Assembly: GCA_943846755.1 (NCBI GenBank)
Contig: OX044365.1
Span: 1,674,001-1,738,000, forward strand
DNA from: UBA8752 sp002336475
Lineage (GTDB): Bacteria; Bacteroidota; Bacteroidia; Flavobacteriales_D; Sanyastnellaceae
Reading direction: 5' to 3'
DNA: 64,000 nucleotides
Shown: positions 1 to 7,767 of the stretch, in pieces
Numbering within the stretch: the stretch's first letter is position 1
Layout: each line of letters opens with the position of its first letter
Notes under the pieces: generated by a model
What the model was told of the DNA's origin: nothing
Seen by the model: only the letters and a program-made list of their open reading frames with translations
Database searches by the model: none
Program-made: the position numbers and the translations under genes

Positions 1-196
1 GAGCCAAGACATGGCCGACGCCTTGCTTCAAGAGGGCATTTATGTCATTGGATTTTTCTACCCCGTGGTCCCTAAAGGGCAGGCGCGCATCAGGGTTCAA
101 TTGAGTGCAGCACACACGAAAGTGCAGTTGGACCATGCTCTAGCCGCATTCGAAAAGGTCGGCCGCGAGATGGGCATCGCAAAGGCCATGGCCTGA
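1..196 (+). CDS. kbl: Glycine C-acetyltransferase (2-amino-3-ketobutyrate CoA ligase), C-terminal end only
   Basis: Only the last 65 or so codons are inside the window; the gene begins upstream of base 1, reading in the frame that starts at base 2. The segment EEGIYVIGFFYPVVPKGQ-like (here QEGIYVIGFFYPVVPKGQ) followed by ARIRVQLSAAHT is the C-terminal signature of Kbl, a PLP-dependent enzyme that joins glycine and acetyl-CoA or cleaves 2-amino-3-ketobutyrate in threonine breakdown. The catalytic lysine lies outside the window and cannot be checked. The stop at 194-196 is 5 bases before the next gene, so the two are probably co-transcribed. The family call is firm; related serine palmitoyltransferase and BioF proteins differ in this tail. 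Confidence 0.9.
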   Translation, partial: SQDMADALLQEGIYVIGFFYPVVPKGQARIRVQLSAAHTKVQLDHALAAFEKVGREMGIAKAMA

Positions 197-201
197 GTCC
201 G

Positions 202-1215
202 ATGCGCATTCTGGTCATTGGACAAGGACTTGCCGGCACGCTGGTGAGCCACTTTGGCTTAGAAAGAGGTTGGGACATGCACGTCATCGATGCGGGGTTG
301 CCTTCTGCATCCTCTGTTGCAGCAGGAATGTTCAACCCCATGTCCTTTCGGCGAATCGTAGAGGTTTGGGAAGCTGAAGAGCACCTCCTTGTAATGCGAC
401 AAACCTTCAAGAACCTCGAGGCCATCACCGGTTCTCAGCTCCTTCATGAATTGCCAATCCATAAAAAGCTGGCCAATTCAGATTACGCCCGTCTCTGGAC
501 AGAAAGGTCCACACAACTTCAATGGTTGCGATCGCACCCACAGCAATGGCCCAATGAGGGCACCGTGGTGGGCGGTGGATGGGTCAACCTGCCCTTGTTG
601 CTGTCCCTCTGGCGCCAACGCTTGGCCTCAGAACAGCGCTTCGAACAACGGCCATACCACGCTGACGACATGCAAGGCCTCGAGCAAGGGTCGTGGGATG
701 CCATCATCGATTGTCGCGGCACAAATGCTGGTGTCGAACCAGGGATGCCCTCCCTCGATATCCGGGCGAATCGAGGAGAACTGCTCACCATTGCAAGCTC
801 AGCCGATACTGGAACACCGCCCGCAACATCTGTCCTCAATTTTGGAAAATGGACCATCCCGACTGCAACCGGAGAATGGAGACTTGGTGCCAGTTATGAA
901 TGGAACCGAACGGACTTGAACCCAACCCAAGAAACCAAAGCTTTCCTGCTTTCCTCCCTCGCCACTGCAGTACCCGATTTGGGACCAGTATCCGTTGTCG
1001 ACCACCTTGTTGGCCTTCGGCCTGTCTCGCGAGACCGCAGGCCTGCTGCAGGGCCTTATCCCGGTGTCCCAGGGTGGTTTGTACTGAACGGTTTGGGCAC
1101 CCGAGGCGTCCTCATTGGGCCCCGCTGGGCCTCACATTTGATACGCATCATATCAAAAGAGGCCACTCAAACCACTGACACCCAACCATCCAGACTTATT
1201 TTAAGACATCCTTAA
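202..1215 (+). CDS. FAD-dependent oxidoreductase, DAO (D-amino-acid/glycine oxidase-like) family
   Basis: The 337-residue protein opens with a Rossmann FAD-binding motif, MRILVIGQGLAGT, with glycines at 7, 9 and 12, and an acidic residue in the second strand (HVIDAG) expected to hold the ribose. Near the C-terminus, GLRPVSRDRRPAAGP and a glycine-rich segment (NGLGTRGVLIGP) match the second FAD contact of the DAO fold. Members oxidise amino acids or other amines; the substrate cannot be read from the sequence. It follows kbl by 5 bases. There is no signal peptide, so it is probably cytoplasmic. The ATG at 202 is the natural start because it precedes the FAD motif by only six codons. Confidence 0.8.
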   Translation: MRILVIGQGLAGTLVSHFGLERGWDMHVIDAGLPSASSVAAGMFNPMSFRRIVEVWEAEEHLLVMRQTFKNLEAITGSQLLHELPIHKKLANSDYARLWTERSTQLQWLRSHPQQWPNEGTVVGGGWVNLPLLLSLWRQRLASEQRFEQRPYHADDMQGLEQGSWDAIIDCRGTNAGVEPGMPSLDIRANRGELLTIASSADTGTPPATSVLNFGKWTIPTATGEWRLGASYEWNRTDLNPTQETKAFLLSSLATAVPDLGPVSVVDHLVGLRPVSRDRRPAAGPYPGVPGWFVLNGLGTRGVLIGPRWASHLIRIISKEATQTTDTQPSRLILRHP

Positions 1216-1236
1216 TTTCAATTCAACTTGAAATTA
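1213..1236. promoter_or_regulatory. Perfect palindrome, putative operator of the downstream regulator
   Basis: TAATTTCAA and TTGAAATTA form a perfect 9-base inverted repeat around the 6-base spacer TTCAAC. It ends 10 bases before the GTG of the GbsR-like regulator, and a Bacteroidota -7-like element (TATCTTTA, 1235-1242) overlaps its right edge. A related palindrome with the same spacer lies before the ferritin gene. This layout suggests self-repression; binding is inferred. Confidence 0.5.
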
Positions 1237-1246
1237 TCTTTAGGCC

Positions 1247-1768
1247 GTGTCTACTCCGGCCCTCAAAGCTCTTAGTCCTGCCCGACAGCATTTCATTGCT
1301 GCCTGGCCAGATGTCCTGAAGCCATGGTCGTTGCCCAAAGCAGCCGCCAGCATTCATGCACTGTTGCTTTCTTCTCCCACACCACTGACTGCAGATGACA
1401 TCATAGATGCACTGGACTTGAGCAGCGGATCGGCAAGCACCCAATTGAGGCTGCTTAGTGACTTAGGAATGGTGGAGCGCCTGCGGATTATGGGCATTCG
1501 AAAAGCCCATTACGCCGCAATCTCAGACCCAGCTCACATTTTTGTAGCCTTGGCTGAGGCCCGCAAACGACAGGCATTTAAAGCCATGGACCACATGGCC
1601 CCGGTCATCACCTCCATTGCCCAAAAAGACGATGTGCAGTGGCTCAACACCATCTGGCAACTCCAAGCCTTGTCCAATGTGATGAACCAATGGTTCGAGG
1701 TCTGCACCACTAAAGATCCAGAGTGGACCGTTCGACTCATGCAGTCTGCCTTCGCACAAAATCAATAA
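1247..1768 (+). CDS. GbsR/MarR-like winged-helix transcriptional regulator
   Basis: The 173-residue protein has the layout of GbsR-type regulators: an N-terminal helix (PARQHFIAAW), the segment SIHALLLSSPTPLTADDI, then a helix-turn-helix and wing around residues 45-85 (LDLSSGSASTQLRLLSDLGM, then VERLRIMGIRKAHY), and a helical C-terminal half for dimerisation. The start is a GTG that directly follows an in-frame TAG at 1241-1243, so no longer start is possible. A perfect palindrome sits just upstream and a similar one lies before the ferritin gene about 90 bases downstream of this stop, so it probably controls itself and ferritin. The effector is unknown; the classical GbsR senses choline, but nothing here supports that. 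Confidence 0.75.
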   Translation: MSTPALKALSPARQHFIAAWPDVLKPWSLPKAAASIHALLLSSPTPLTADDIIDALDLSSGSASTQLRLLSDLGMVERLRIMGIRKAHYAAISDPAHIFVALAEARKRQAFKAMDHMAPVITSIAQKDDVQWLNTIWQLQALSNVMNQWFEVCTTKDPEWTVRLMQSAFAQNQ

Positions 1769-1840
1769 TCTTATGACTTTTCGTTCTACATAACTCCCAT
1801 GATTGAAACGCTTTATACTACTTTTTATAAAGCATTTTAA

Positions 1841-1856
1841 TTCAATAAAATTTGAA
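1841..1856. promoter_or_regulatory. Second TTCAA-N6-TTGAA palindrome, at the ferritin start
   Basis: TTCAA and TTGAA are separated by the 6-base spacer TAAAAT, the same core and spacing as the perfect palindrome before the regulator gene. It ends only 3 bases before the ferritin ATG at 1860, where a bound protein could block transcription or initiation. The region is strongly AT-rich, so chance matches are easier here. Confidence 0.35.
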
Positions 1857-1859
1857 AAT

Positions 1860-2357
1860 ATGATCGACCCCACCATTGAACAAGCACTCAACGAACAAAT
1901 CGAAATGGAGGCCCTCAGCTCTCACTTCTATTTGGCCATGGCCAGCTGGGCTGAAAACCAAGGCCTCAATGGCACAGCTGAATTTTTGTACCGGCACAGC
2001 GACGAAGAGCGCTTACACATGCTCAAGTTGATGCGCTTTGTCAACGAAAGGGGAGGGAAGTCCATCATACCTGCCTTGGATGCCCCTCAATCGGAATTCT
2101 CTGACCTGCCCGCTATTTTTTCTACCCTTTTGGAACATGAAACGAAGGTCACCGCAAGCATTAATGGTGTGGTTGACTTGTGTTTGCAGCGCAAAGACTA
2201 CACCACCCATAATTTCATGCAGTGGTATGTCGCAGAACAAATTGAGGAGGAGGCCTTGGCCCGCAACATCTTAGACAAGCTTGCTCTCATTGGTCAGGAC
2301 AAAGGGGGACTGTATTTGTTTGATCGCGACCTCGAACAATTACAGCCTGAAGCCTAA
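1860..2357 (+). CDS. ftnA: Bacterial non-haem ferritin
   Basis: The 165-residue four-helix protein stores iron as a ferric mineral in a 24-subunit shell. The ferroxidase-centre residues fall at the same numbers as in E. coli FtnA: E17, Y24, E50, H53 and E94, with a further glutamate cluster (EQIEEE) in helix four. An upstream in-frame ATG at 1803 would add 19 non-conserved residues; the start at 1860 gives the usual N-terminus. A TTCAA-N6-TTGAA palindrome abuts this start and the GbsR-like regulator gene precedes it in the same direction, so iron storage here may be controlled by that regulator. The protein is cytosolic. Confidence 0.92.
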   Translation: MIDPTIEQALNEQIEMEALSSHFYLAMASWAENQGLNGTAEFLYRHSDEERLHMLKLMRFVNERGGKSIIPALDAPQSEFSDLPAIFSTLLEHETKVTASINGVVDLCLQRKDYTTHNFMQWYVAEQIEEEALARNILDKLALIGQDKGGLYLFDRDLEQLQPEA

Positions 2358-2397
2358 GTCAGGTCGCACGGTGTATTTTGCAAGTGCGCGGTTCAAC

Positions 2398-3075
2398 ATG
2401 TCTCGGTCCATCCACATCCTACACGCAGCCATTTTGGCCTTCGTGCTGCCCTCAGTTTCGAACTCAGGGGCAACGGCGACACCGCTATTGGAGCATACAG
2501 ATGCTTGGGAAAATGGGGTGTTTGTGACCGCTCTAGGTGCCGCGGTTATCGAGGCTGACTGCTGCTTTAATCCCGACCCCGAAATTGACCGCTCCCCGAT
2601 TTGGGCGGTGATTTATGGGCGATACCTCTATTTGCTCGGGAGAGAGATGTTTTGGCCTGAAATCGCAAAACAAGACCGCTTTCGAATCGCCATTGTAAAC
2701 TGGCCCGACCTCGCCGAAGACCTCGGGAAACAACTCAAAGGCCGAGCCATCGCCGGTTTACAAGTGGACATCATCTCTATCGAGACCTCGGCGCTGGCGA
2801 ACGAAAAAAGGGACTTTACCATGCTGTTTGTAGGCGGATCCGACAATCCTGAAGTCATGCCATCCCTCAATACAAGCTTGTCCAAATGGCTCAAAAGAGG
2901 GAATAAAAACGCCTTGATTGTCACTGATGGCGGAGCCATTCCCGGTCATGACGTCGCATTCCGGCGCACCAAAAACGGTGAAACCTTATCGCTGTGTGTA
3001 GACCCCGATGAAGCTGCTCTGGCCTCCAAGCCGCTGGACCTCCCCCTTCACTTCATGCAACGCCGGTGCCCATGA
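2398..3075 (+). CDS. Exported YfiR/DUF4154-like protein
   Basis: The start at 2398 gives a 225-residue protein with an N-terminal signal peptide (HILHAAILAFVLPSVSNSGA). The body holds features of the DUF4154/YfiR fold: the segment YGRYLYLLGREMFWP, then RFRIAIVNWPDLAEDLGKQL followed by KGRAIAGLQVDII, and a late LIVTDGGAIPGHD. YfiR of Pseudomonas is a periplasmic inhibitor of a membrane diguanylate cyclase. No cyclase is present here; instead the stop overlaps the start of a TPR-like gene that is followed by a membrane SpoIIE phosphatase, so it may act as that phosphatase's periplasmic partner. The length is somewhat above that of typical YfiR. The family call rests on pattern recall and is moderate. 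Confidence 0.6.
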   Translation: MSRSIHILHAAILAFVLPSVSNSGATATPLLEHTDAWENGVFVTALGAAVIEADCCFNPDPEIDRSPIWAVIYGRYLYLLGREMFWPEIAKQDRFRIAIVNWPDLAEDLGKQLKGRAIAGLQVDIISIETSALANEKRDFTMLFVGGSDNPEVMPSLNTSLSKWLKRGNKNALIVTDGGAIPGHDVAFRRTKNGETLSLCVDPDEAALASKPLDLPLHFMQRRCP

Positions 3076-4001
3076 AGGCTTTGTTATCCTTCCTTCCCTT
3101 TCATCCAAAGTCCTGCTGGTACGTTTCAGCCCTTGCAGCGCTGCTCTTTGGTCTGTTCACGGATCATGCTGCTTTGGCCCAAGGGCCGCTGACGCTCCAA
3201 GCCATTGCCTTCACCGATGCTGGCCGCCTGGCTGAAGCTGAAGCTGTCATTAAGGAGGCTCTCACCGGCCAAGAAAGCAACGATGCCATGACCTGGTATG
3301 TCCAAGGTTTTGTGCTGAAAGAGCTTTATGTCGCAGACGGAAAACAGCCCGAAGACCCCAGGCGGTCCCGAGCTGTGGAAAGTGTGCAGAGGTGCTTAAG
3401 AATGGACCGCACCAAACGCCTTGAAGACTGGTGGCGGCCACTTTTATTCTTCTTAGGCGAAAGCTATCTCGCGGATGTTCAGCTGGAAATTCGCAACCTC
3501 CTCCCCGGTCAGCCTGTGAAGGCCGAGCAATTCTTTAGCCAATATTCGGCGATTCAAGAGGCGTTGAACCCAGGGGAAGATACCGATGCAGAATGGGTCC
3601 TGATGCAGCAACAATTGGGAGAAACTGCCATGACCGAAGCGCAGGATCTGGAGCGCAAAGGCGCCGGCCCATGGTTCAGTTTGGGCACACAACACTACAC
3701 CCTCGCTGCGACCCGAAGCCACGACAAATACCGGTCGCTGTTCAACTTGGCCGTGCACACCTATAACCAAGGCGTCCGCGAGTTCAAGGAAGCTGAAGAC
3801 GACCTTGACGCCGTTGACAGCGCCTTAGAGGAGGCTTCTCGACATTGGCTCGTCGCCTCCACCCTTTTGGAGTCTGCCATTGCTGAAGACGACACGCAAT
3901 CCGACGGCTTCGAAGCATTGGCCATCGTTTCTACTGCCTTGCTCAACCAAGATCGAATCGAGTGGTGTAAGGCACACATCCAAGAACTGGAAGGACACTG
4001 A
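3072..4001 (+). CDS. Exported TPR-like helical repeat protein
   Basis: The ATG at 3072 overlaps the previous stop as ATGA, which favours it over the GTG two codons earlier. The 309-residue protein has a signal peptide ending near residue 37 (SALAALLFGLFTDHAALAQG), then helical pairs with tetratricopeptide character (QAIAFTDAGRLAEAEAVIKE, and NLAVHTYNQGVREFKEAEDD). TPR proteins act as scaffolds for protein contacts; this one should be periplasmic. It lies between the YfiR-like gene and the SpoIIE phosphatase, 2 bases before the latter, so a role in sensing or assembling that phosphatase is likely but inferred. No lipobox is seen. Confidence 0.65.
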   Translation: MKALLSFLPFHPKSCWYVSALAALLFGLFTDHAALAQGPLTLQAIAFTDAGRLAEAEAVIKEALTGQESNDAMTWYVQGFVLKELYVADGKQPEDPRRSRAVESVQRCLRMDRTKRLEDWWRPLLFFLGESYLADVQLEIRNLLPGQPVKAEQFFSQYSAIQEALNPGEDTDAEWVLMQQQLGETAMTEAQDLERKGAGPWFSLGTQHYTLAATRSHDKYRSLFNLAVHTYNQGVREFKEAEDDLDAVDSALEEASRHWLVASTLLESAIAEDDTQSDGFEALAIVSTALLNQDRIEWCKAHIQELEGH

Positions 4002-4003
4002 TC

Positions 4004-5830
4004 ATGAGGCAGTGGCTCCACTCTATCGGTGCACGAATATTTGCGGGTTTCGGCCTGTTTATTTTGGCGCTGGCGGTGTTTTTTTTTCTGACGGCGCGCA
4101 CCACGCGAGATCAAGCCAACCTGCTCGACCAGAGTTTGAAATGGGACCAAGCCAAGGGCGAAGTGTCCAAACTGCTGCAACGGGTGGAGGCCATGAGGGC
4201 TTATGCCCTGCTGGCCGCCAGGCTCCCTGAGCCCAGTCACTTGCATGTAGACGCCCACCAGTCCTTAGACCGACTCCAATCGGGGTTTGCTGGAAAACTA
4301 GAAGCCCTGCGCCGTGCAGCTCCCCATCAATCGGCAACCCATGAACGCTTGTTCAAGCACCACATTGCGGCAGATGCCCTGTTGGATGCCTTACAAGGGT
4401 TGGTCCCGCCGGGCACCCGAAAAGCCGAGCTCGAGGTTGACTTTGACCGCCTTTGGCAGGTGGACGAACTCTTGGACAATCCATTTTCTCCCGGTTCTGA
4501 TTTGACCTCCCGACTCGACTCTCTTGAAACGGATCTTGTCATTTTGGAAGCGCACTTCTCCGAATCTGCTGCGGTCACTGATGAGGCCGTCCAGGCCAGT
4601 GGGCAGCGGTTGGACACCCTCGTGCGTTGGATTTCCCTGTTCGTCCTGCTCGCAGGCTTGGGCATTGCAGGCGGTGTTACCCGTGCCATTCGCATGCCCT
4701 TGCTCAAGGTGCGTGCCCGATTGCTTTACCTGTCGAGGGGCATTGACCACCCCTTCTCGATGCCCGATAGAAAGGATGAAATTGGAGAAATGGCAAGGGC
4801 TCTGGACCGTTTGGCCGATGGTCTTCGACGGACCCGAGAATTCAGTGCTGCAGTAGGTCGAGGTCAATTTGACGCTACGTATACCCCCCTTTCTGAAGAG
4901 GATGTTTTGGGCAAAACACTGCTCGCCATGCGCGATGACCTCGCGAGCTACGAGAAAGAGATGGAGGCCAAAGTGGAGGAACGCACAGAAACCCTTTCCA
5001 AACAGACGGCTCAGCTGGAGGTACAGCGTGAAGAGATTGGGCGGCTCTACAATGACTTGACTTCCAGCATAGACTACGCCCGCAGGATCCAAGGCGCCAT
5101 CCTCCCGAGCGAACCCAACCGTAAGCTGATTTTCGACCGAAACTTCGTGTTGTACATGCCGCGTGACGGCGTTAGCGGTGACTTCCCTTGGTTCCACAAG
5201 CTCGATGCATGGCGGATGTTCGCAGCTGTGGATTGTACGGGACATGGCGTTCCCGGTGCCTTTATGAGTTTGCTCGGGCACAATGCCTTGCAGCACATTG
5301 GCAAAGTGTACACCAAGCCGGGCAAAATATTGGACCGGCTCAATGAACTCGCCCGTACCGTCCTGCACCGTGGAGAAGGGAGTGGTCTCGACGCAGCGGA
5401 TCAGGTACCCGACGGGATGGACATTGGGCTAATAAGCATCAATTTAGAAGAGGAAATACTTGAGTATGCTGGTGCAAACTCCCCCGCCTACATCGTGCGC
5501 AACGGAGAGGTCATAGAGCTGAAGCCCGACAAACGCGCTATCGCGAGTTTTGAGCCGGGCACACATGCCTATACCACCCACAAGGTGCCGCTTCACGATG
5601 GGGACATGGTCTACTGTGCTTCAGATGGTTACGCAGACCAATTTGGCGGTCCAAAAGGCCGGAAATTCATGCGAAAACGGTTCAGGGGATTGCTGTCAGA
5701 AATGGCCGTGATGCCTGTAGAAGAGCAAGAAGATCAGCTGCACAGCCGCATCGAAAACTGGCGCCGTGAGGCCGAAGAAGACCAGGTCGATGACATCCTT
5801 GTTTGTGGAGTTCGCATTCGCCTCGGATGA
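4004..5830 (+). CDS. Membrane sensor with HAMP-like linker and SpoIIE-type PP2C phosphatase domain
   Basis: The 608-residue protein has a membrane helix near residues 10-32, a helical extracytoplasmic region to about 200, a second helix near 205-228 (WISLFVLLAGLGIAGGV), a HAMP-like segment, a coiled coil around 310-355 and a C-terminal SpoIIE phosphatase domain from about 365. The phosphatase motifs are intact: VSGDFPWF, AAVDCTGHGVPGAFMS, PDGMDIGL, ASDGYADQFGG and DDILVCGVRI, which supply the metal-binding aspartates. Such enzymes dephosphorylate anti-sigma-antagonist type serine/threonine phosphoproteins in partner-switching systems. No antagonist or anti-sigma gene lies nearby. It is coupled to a YfiR-like and a TPR-like gene upstream and overlaps the ClC gene downstream. 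Confidence 0.88.
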   Translation: MRQWLHSIGARIFAGFGLFILALAVFFFLTARTTRDQANLLDQSLKWDQAKGEVSKLLQRVEAMRAYALLAARLPEPSHLHVDAHQSLDRLQSGFAGKLEALRRAAPHQSATHERLFKHHIAADALLDALQGLVPPGTRKAELEVDFDRLWQVDELLDNPFSPGSDLTSRLDSLETDLVILEAHFSESAAVTDEAVQASGQRLDTLVRWISLFVLLAGLGIAGGVTRAIRMPLLKVRARLLYLSRGIDHPFSMPDRKDEIGEMARALDRLADGLRRTREFSAAVGRGQFDATYTPLSEEDVLGKTLLAMRDDLASYEKEMEAKVEERTETLSKQTAQLEVQREEIGRLYNDLTSSIDYARRIQGAILPSEPNRKLIFDRNFVLYMPRDGVSGDFPWFHKLDAWRMFAAVDCTGHGVPGAFMSLLGHNALQHIGKVYTKPGKILDRLNELARTVLHRGEGSGLDAADQVPDGMDIGLISINLEEEILEYAGANSPAYIVRNGEVIELKPDKRAIASFEPGTHAYTTHKVPLHDGDMVYCASDGYADQFGGPKGRKFMRKRFRGLLSEMAVMPVEEQEDQLHSRIENWRREAEEDQVDDILVCGVRIRLG

Positions 5831-7647
5831 CCATGAAAAAACCCGCCTTGATTTGGCTCAAGAAATTGGCCTTTTGGCTGATGAAATGGCCGAGGATTCA
5901 ACAGGCGTGGCAGGGTGGACTTGGGCCATCCAATGTGGTTTTCATTCTCGCCGCCATGATCGGGGTCATCTCGGGTTTATTGGCGGTCTTTCTCAAAAAC
6001 GGAATCGGCTGGCTTCGACAATTGCCCTGGATTTCTGGGGGGGGGCAAGGCTGGGAAATCCGTTTTGTATTGCCCACCATTGGCTTGGTGTTGACCCACA
6101 TTTTGGTGCGGCAAGTCTTCTCGAACCGACACCCAGGACCAGGTATTCCCGCTACCCTTCATGCGATCTCACGGTTGCGCGCCAGGATTTCGCGGATGTC
6201 CATGATCAGCCCCGTATCTGCCTCTTTCATCACTGTCGGGTTTGGAGGAAGTGCCGGTCTCGAAGCTCCGACGGTCCAGAGCAGCGCCGCTTTTGCCAGT
6301 GAAGCTGCAGAACGGTTTAACCTCGATTACCGGCACCGCCTGGTGCTGATTGGATGTGCTGCTACGGCCTCACTTGCTGCCATGTTCAGCGCACCATTGG
6401 CTGCCATCGTCTTCGCTGTTGAGGTGATCATGATTGACATGACCACGGCGAGCTTGGTGCCTTTGCTCATTGCCTCCCTCTCTGCGTTGCTGACCACCAC
6501 GCTGTTCATCGACCCCGAGGAACTGGTACAAGCAGGCCGCAACCTGCCAGAATGGGACGGGACTTTTATGGCCTTTGTGCCCTTTGCCATCCTGTGCGGA
6601 TTGGCCTCTGTTTGGTTCAGTGCGGTGTATCGGGGTGCGGGAAGGGCCATGCGGCGCTTCCGTCACCCAGGAGCAAGGATTTTGGTCGCGGGTGTGCTGA
6701 TTGGGTCGGCCCTTGTGGCTTTCCCTTCTCTTTATGGAGAGGGGTTTGAAATCATCAATGACCTGCTGAGGGGCCGCACCGGCAGACTTGATCCCACGCA
6801 AAGCGTCAACTTTATTCCGGACAACACCTTGCGGATGATGGCCGTTTTGGGGGCGCTCTGGCTATGCAAACCTGCACTTACAGGGCTTACCGTTGGTGCT
6901 GGAGGGGTGGGCGGTGTCTTTGCTCCGGCCTTGTTTAGCGGGGCTGTTCTTGGCGCCCTGTACTTGGCACTCACTGATCTTGTGTTCCCTGGCTGGCACC
7001 TGATTGGGGGTCACTTTGTGCTCGCTGGCATGGCCGGGCTGATGGCCGGTATTCTGCGGGCACCCTTGACCGCCATTTTCCTCGCGGCTGAGGCCAGCGG
7101 CGGATATGACCTGTTCATTCCGCTGATGTTGACCAGTGCCATCGCCTTCCAAACTGCCCGTTGGATGCGCCCCAACAGCATCTACACAGAGGAATTGGCA
7201 GAGCGGGGGGAACTGATTACCCACGACAAAGACAAAGCAGTTCTGACGCTCATGAAACTCGCCGATGAAGTCGAGCGGGATTTCGACCCTGTTCGGCCTG
7301 AAATGAGCCTGGGTGAACTCGTCGAAGTGGTGGCAAAAAGCCGCCGCAACATCCACCCTGTGCTCGACCCACAAGGACGGCTTGTGGGCATTGTCCCACT
7401 CGAGGAAATCCGCGGGGTCATGTTTGACCGCGAGAGGTACCTGGAGTTTACCGTGCAGGACCTGATGGTGGTTCCAGCGGCCACACTGGACCTCTCTGAC
7501 CACATGGACCAAGTCATGTCCAAATTCGACCGGACACAAGCTTGGAACTTGCCTGTCCTGCAATCGGGACAGTACGTAGGGTTCGTGAGCAGATCCAAGC
7601 TTTTTGGCGCCTACCGCAATTGGCTGCAAGCCGTATCTGAGGAATAA
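5827..7647 (+). CDS. ClC-family chloride channel/transporter with C-terminal CBS domains
   Basis: The 606-residue membrane protein carries the three ClC selectivity motifs: GPGIPATL (variant of GSGIP), GFGGSAGLEAPTVQ (with the gating glutamate of GxExP) and GAGGVGGVFAPALFSG. About ten hydrophobic segments span residues 30-460. The C-terminal 150 residues form a CBS pair (KSRRNIHPVLDPQGRLVGIV and later NLPVLQSGQYVGFVSRSKLF), likely binding nucleotides. The ATG at 5827 overlaps the phosphatase stop (ATGA); ATG 5833 is an alternative. ClC proteins move chloride, often against protons, and aid pH or osmotic control. Its coupling to a sensor phosphatase is unusual and hints at linked regulation. 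Whether it is a channel or an antiporter is not decided here. Confidence 0.93.
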   Translation: MTMKKPALIWLKKLAFWLMKWPRIQQAWQGGLGPSNVVFILAAMIGVISGLLAVFLKNGIGWLRQLPWISGGGQGWEIRFVLPTIGLVLTHILVRQVFSNRHPGPGIPATLHAISRLRARISRMSMISPVSASFITVGFGGSAGLEAPTVQSSAAFASEAAERFNLDYRHRLVLIGCAATASLAAMFSAPLAAIVFAVEVIMIDMTTASLVPLLIASLSALLTTTLFIDPEELVQAGRNLPEWDGTFMAFVPFAILCGLASVWFSAVYRGAGRAMRRFRHPGARILVAGVLIGSALVAFPSLYGEGFEIINDLLRGRTGRLDPTQSVNFIPDNTLRMMAVLGALWLCKPALTGLTVGAGGVGGVFAPALFSGAVLGALYLALTDLVFPGWHLIGGHFVLAGMAGLMAGILRAPLTAIFLAAEASGGYDLFIPLMLTSAIAFQTARWMRPNSIYTEELAERGELITHDKDKAVLTLMKLADEVERDFDPVRPEMSLGELVEVVAKSRRNIHPVLDPQGRLVGIVPLEEIRGVMFDRERYLEFTVQDLMVVPAATLDLSDHMDQVMSKFDRTQAWNLPVLQSGQYVGFVSRSKLFGAYRNWLQAVSEE

Positions 7648-7767
7648 CACAGCTCTCCGCGCTGTATTTCCCAAAATGACAAGGGTCATCGCTTCACCAA
7701 TCGATGGTCATTTCCAAAGCGCAAGAACGGGGTCTCTTTTGGCCCTGTACTCAAAGTTCTTGCCGCT

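Noticed and set aside
4391..5368. 325-codon open frame opposite the SpoIIE phosphatase gene
   Set aside because: The phosphatase domain on the plus strand is unmistakable; the reverse frame has no support.
7648..7767. Regulatory RNA in the gap before the peroxidase gene
   Set aside because: Only a weak long-range repeat (CAAGAAC/GTTCTTG) was seen; no known fold or promoter supports it.
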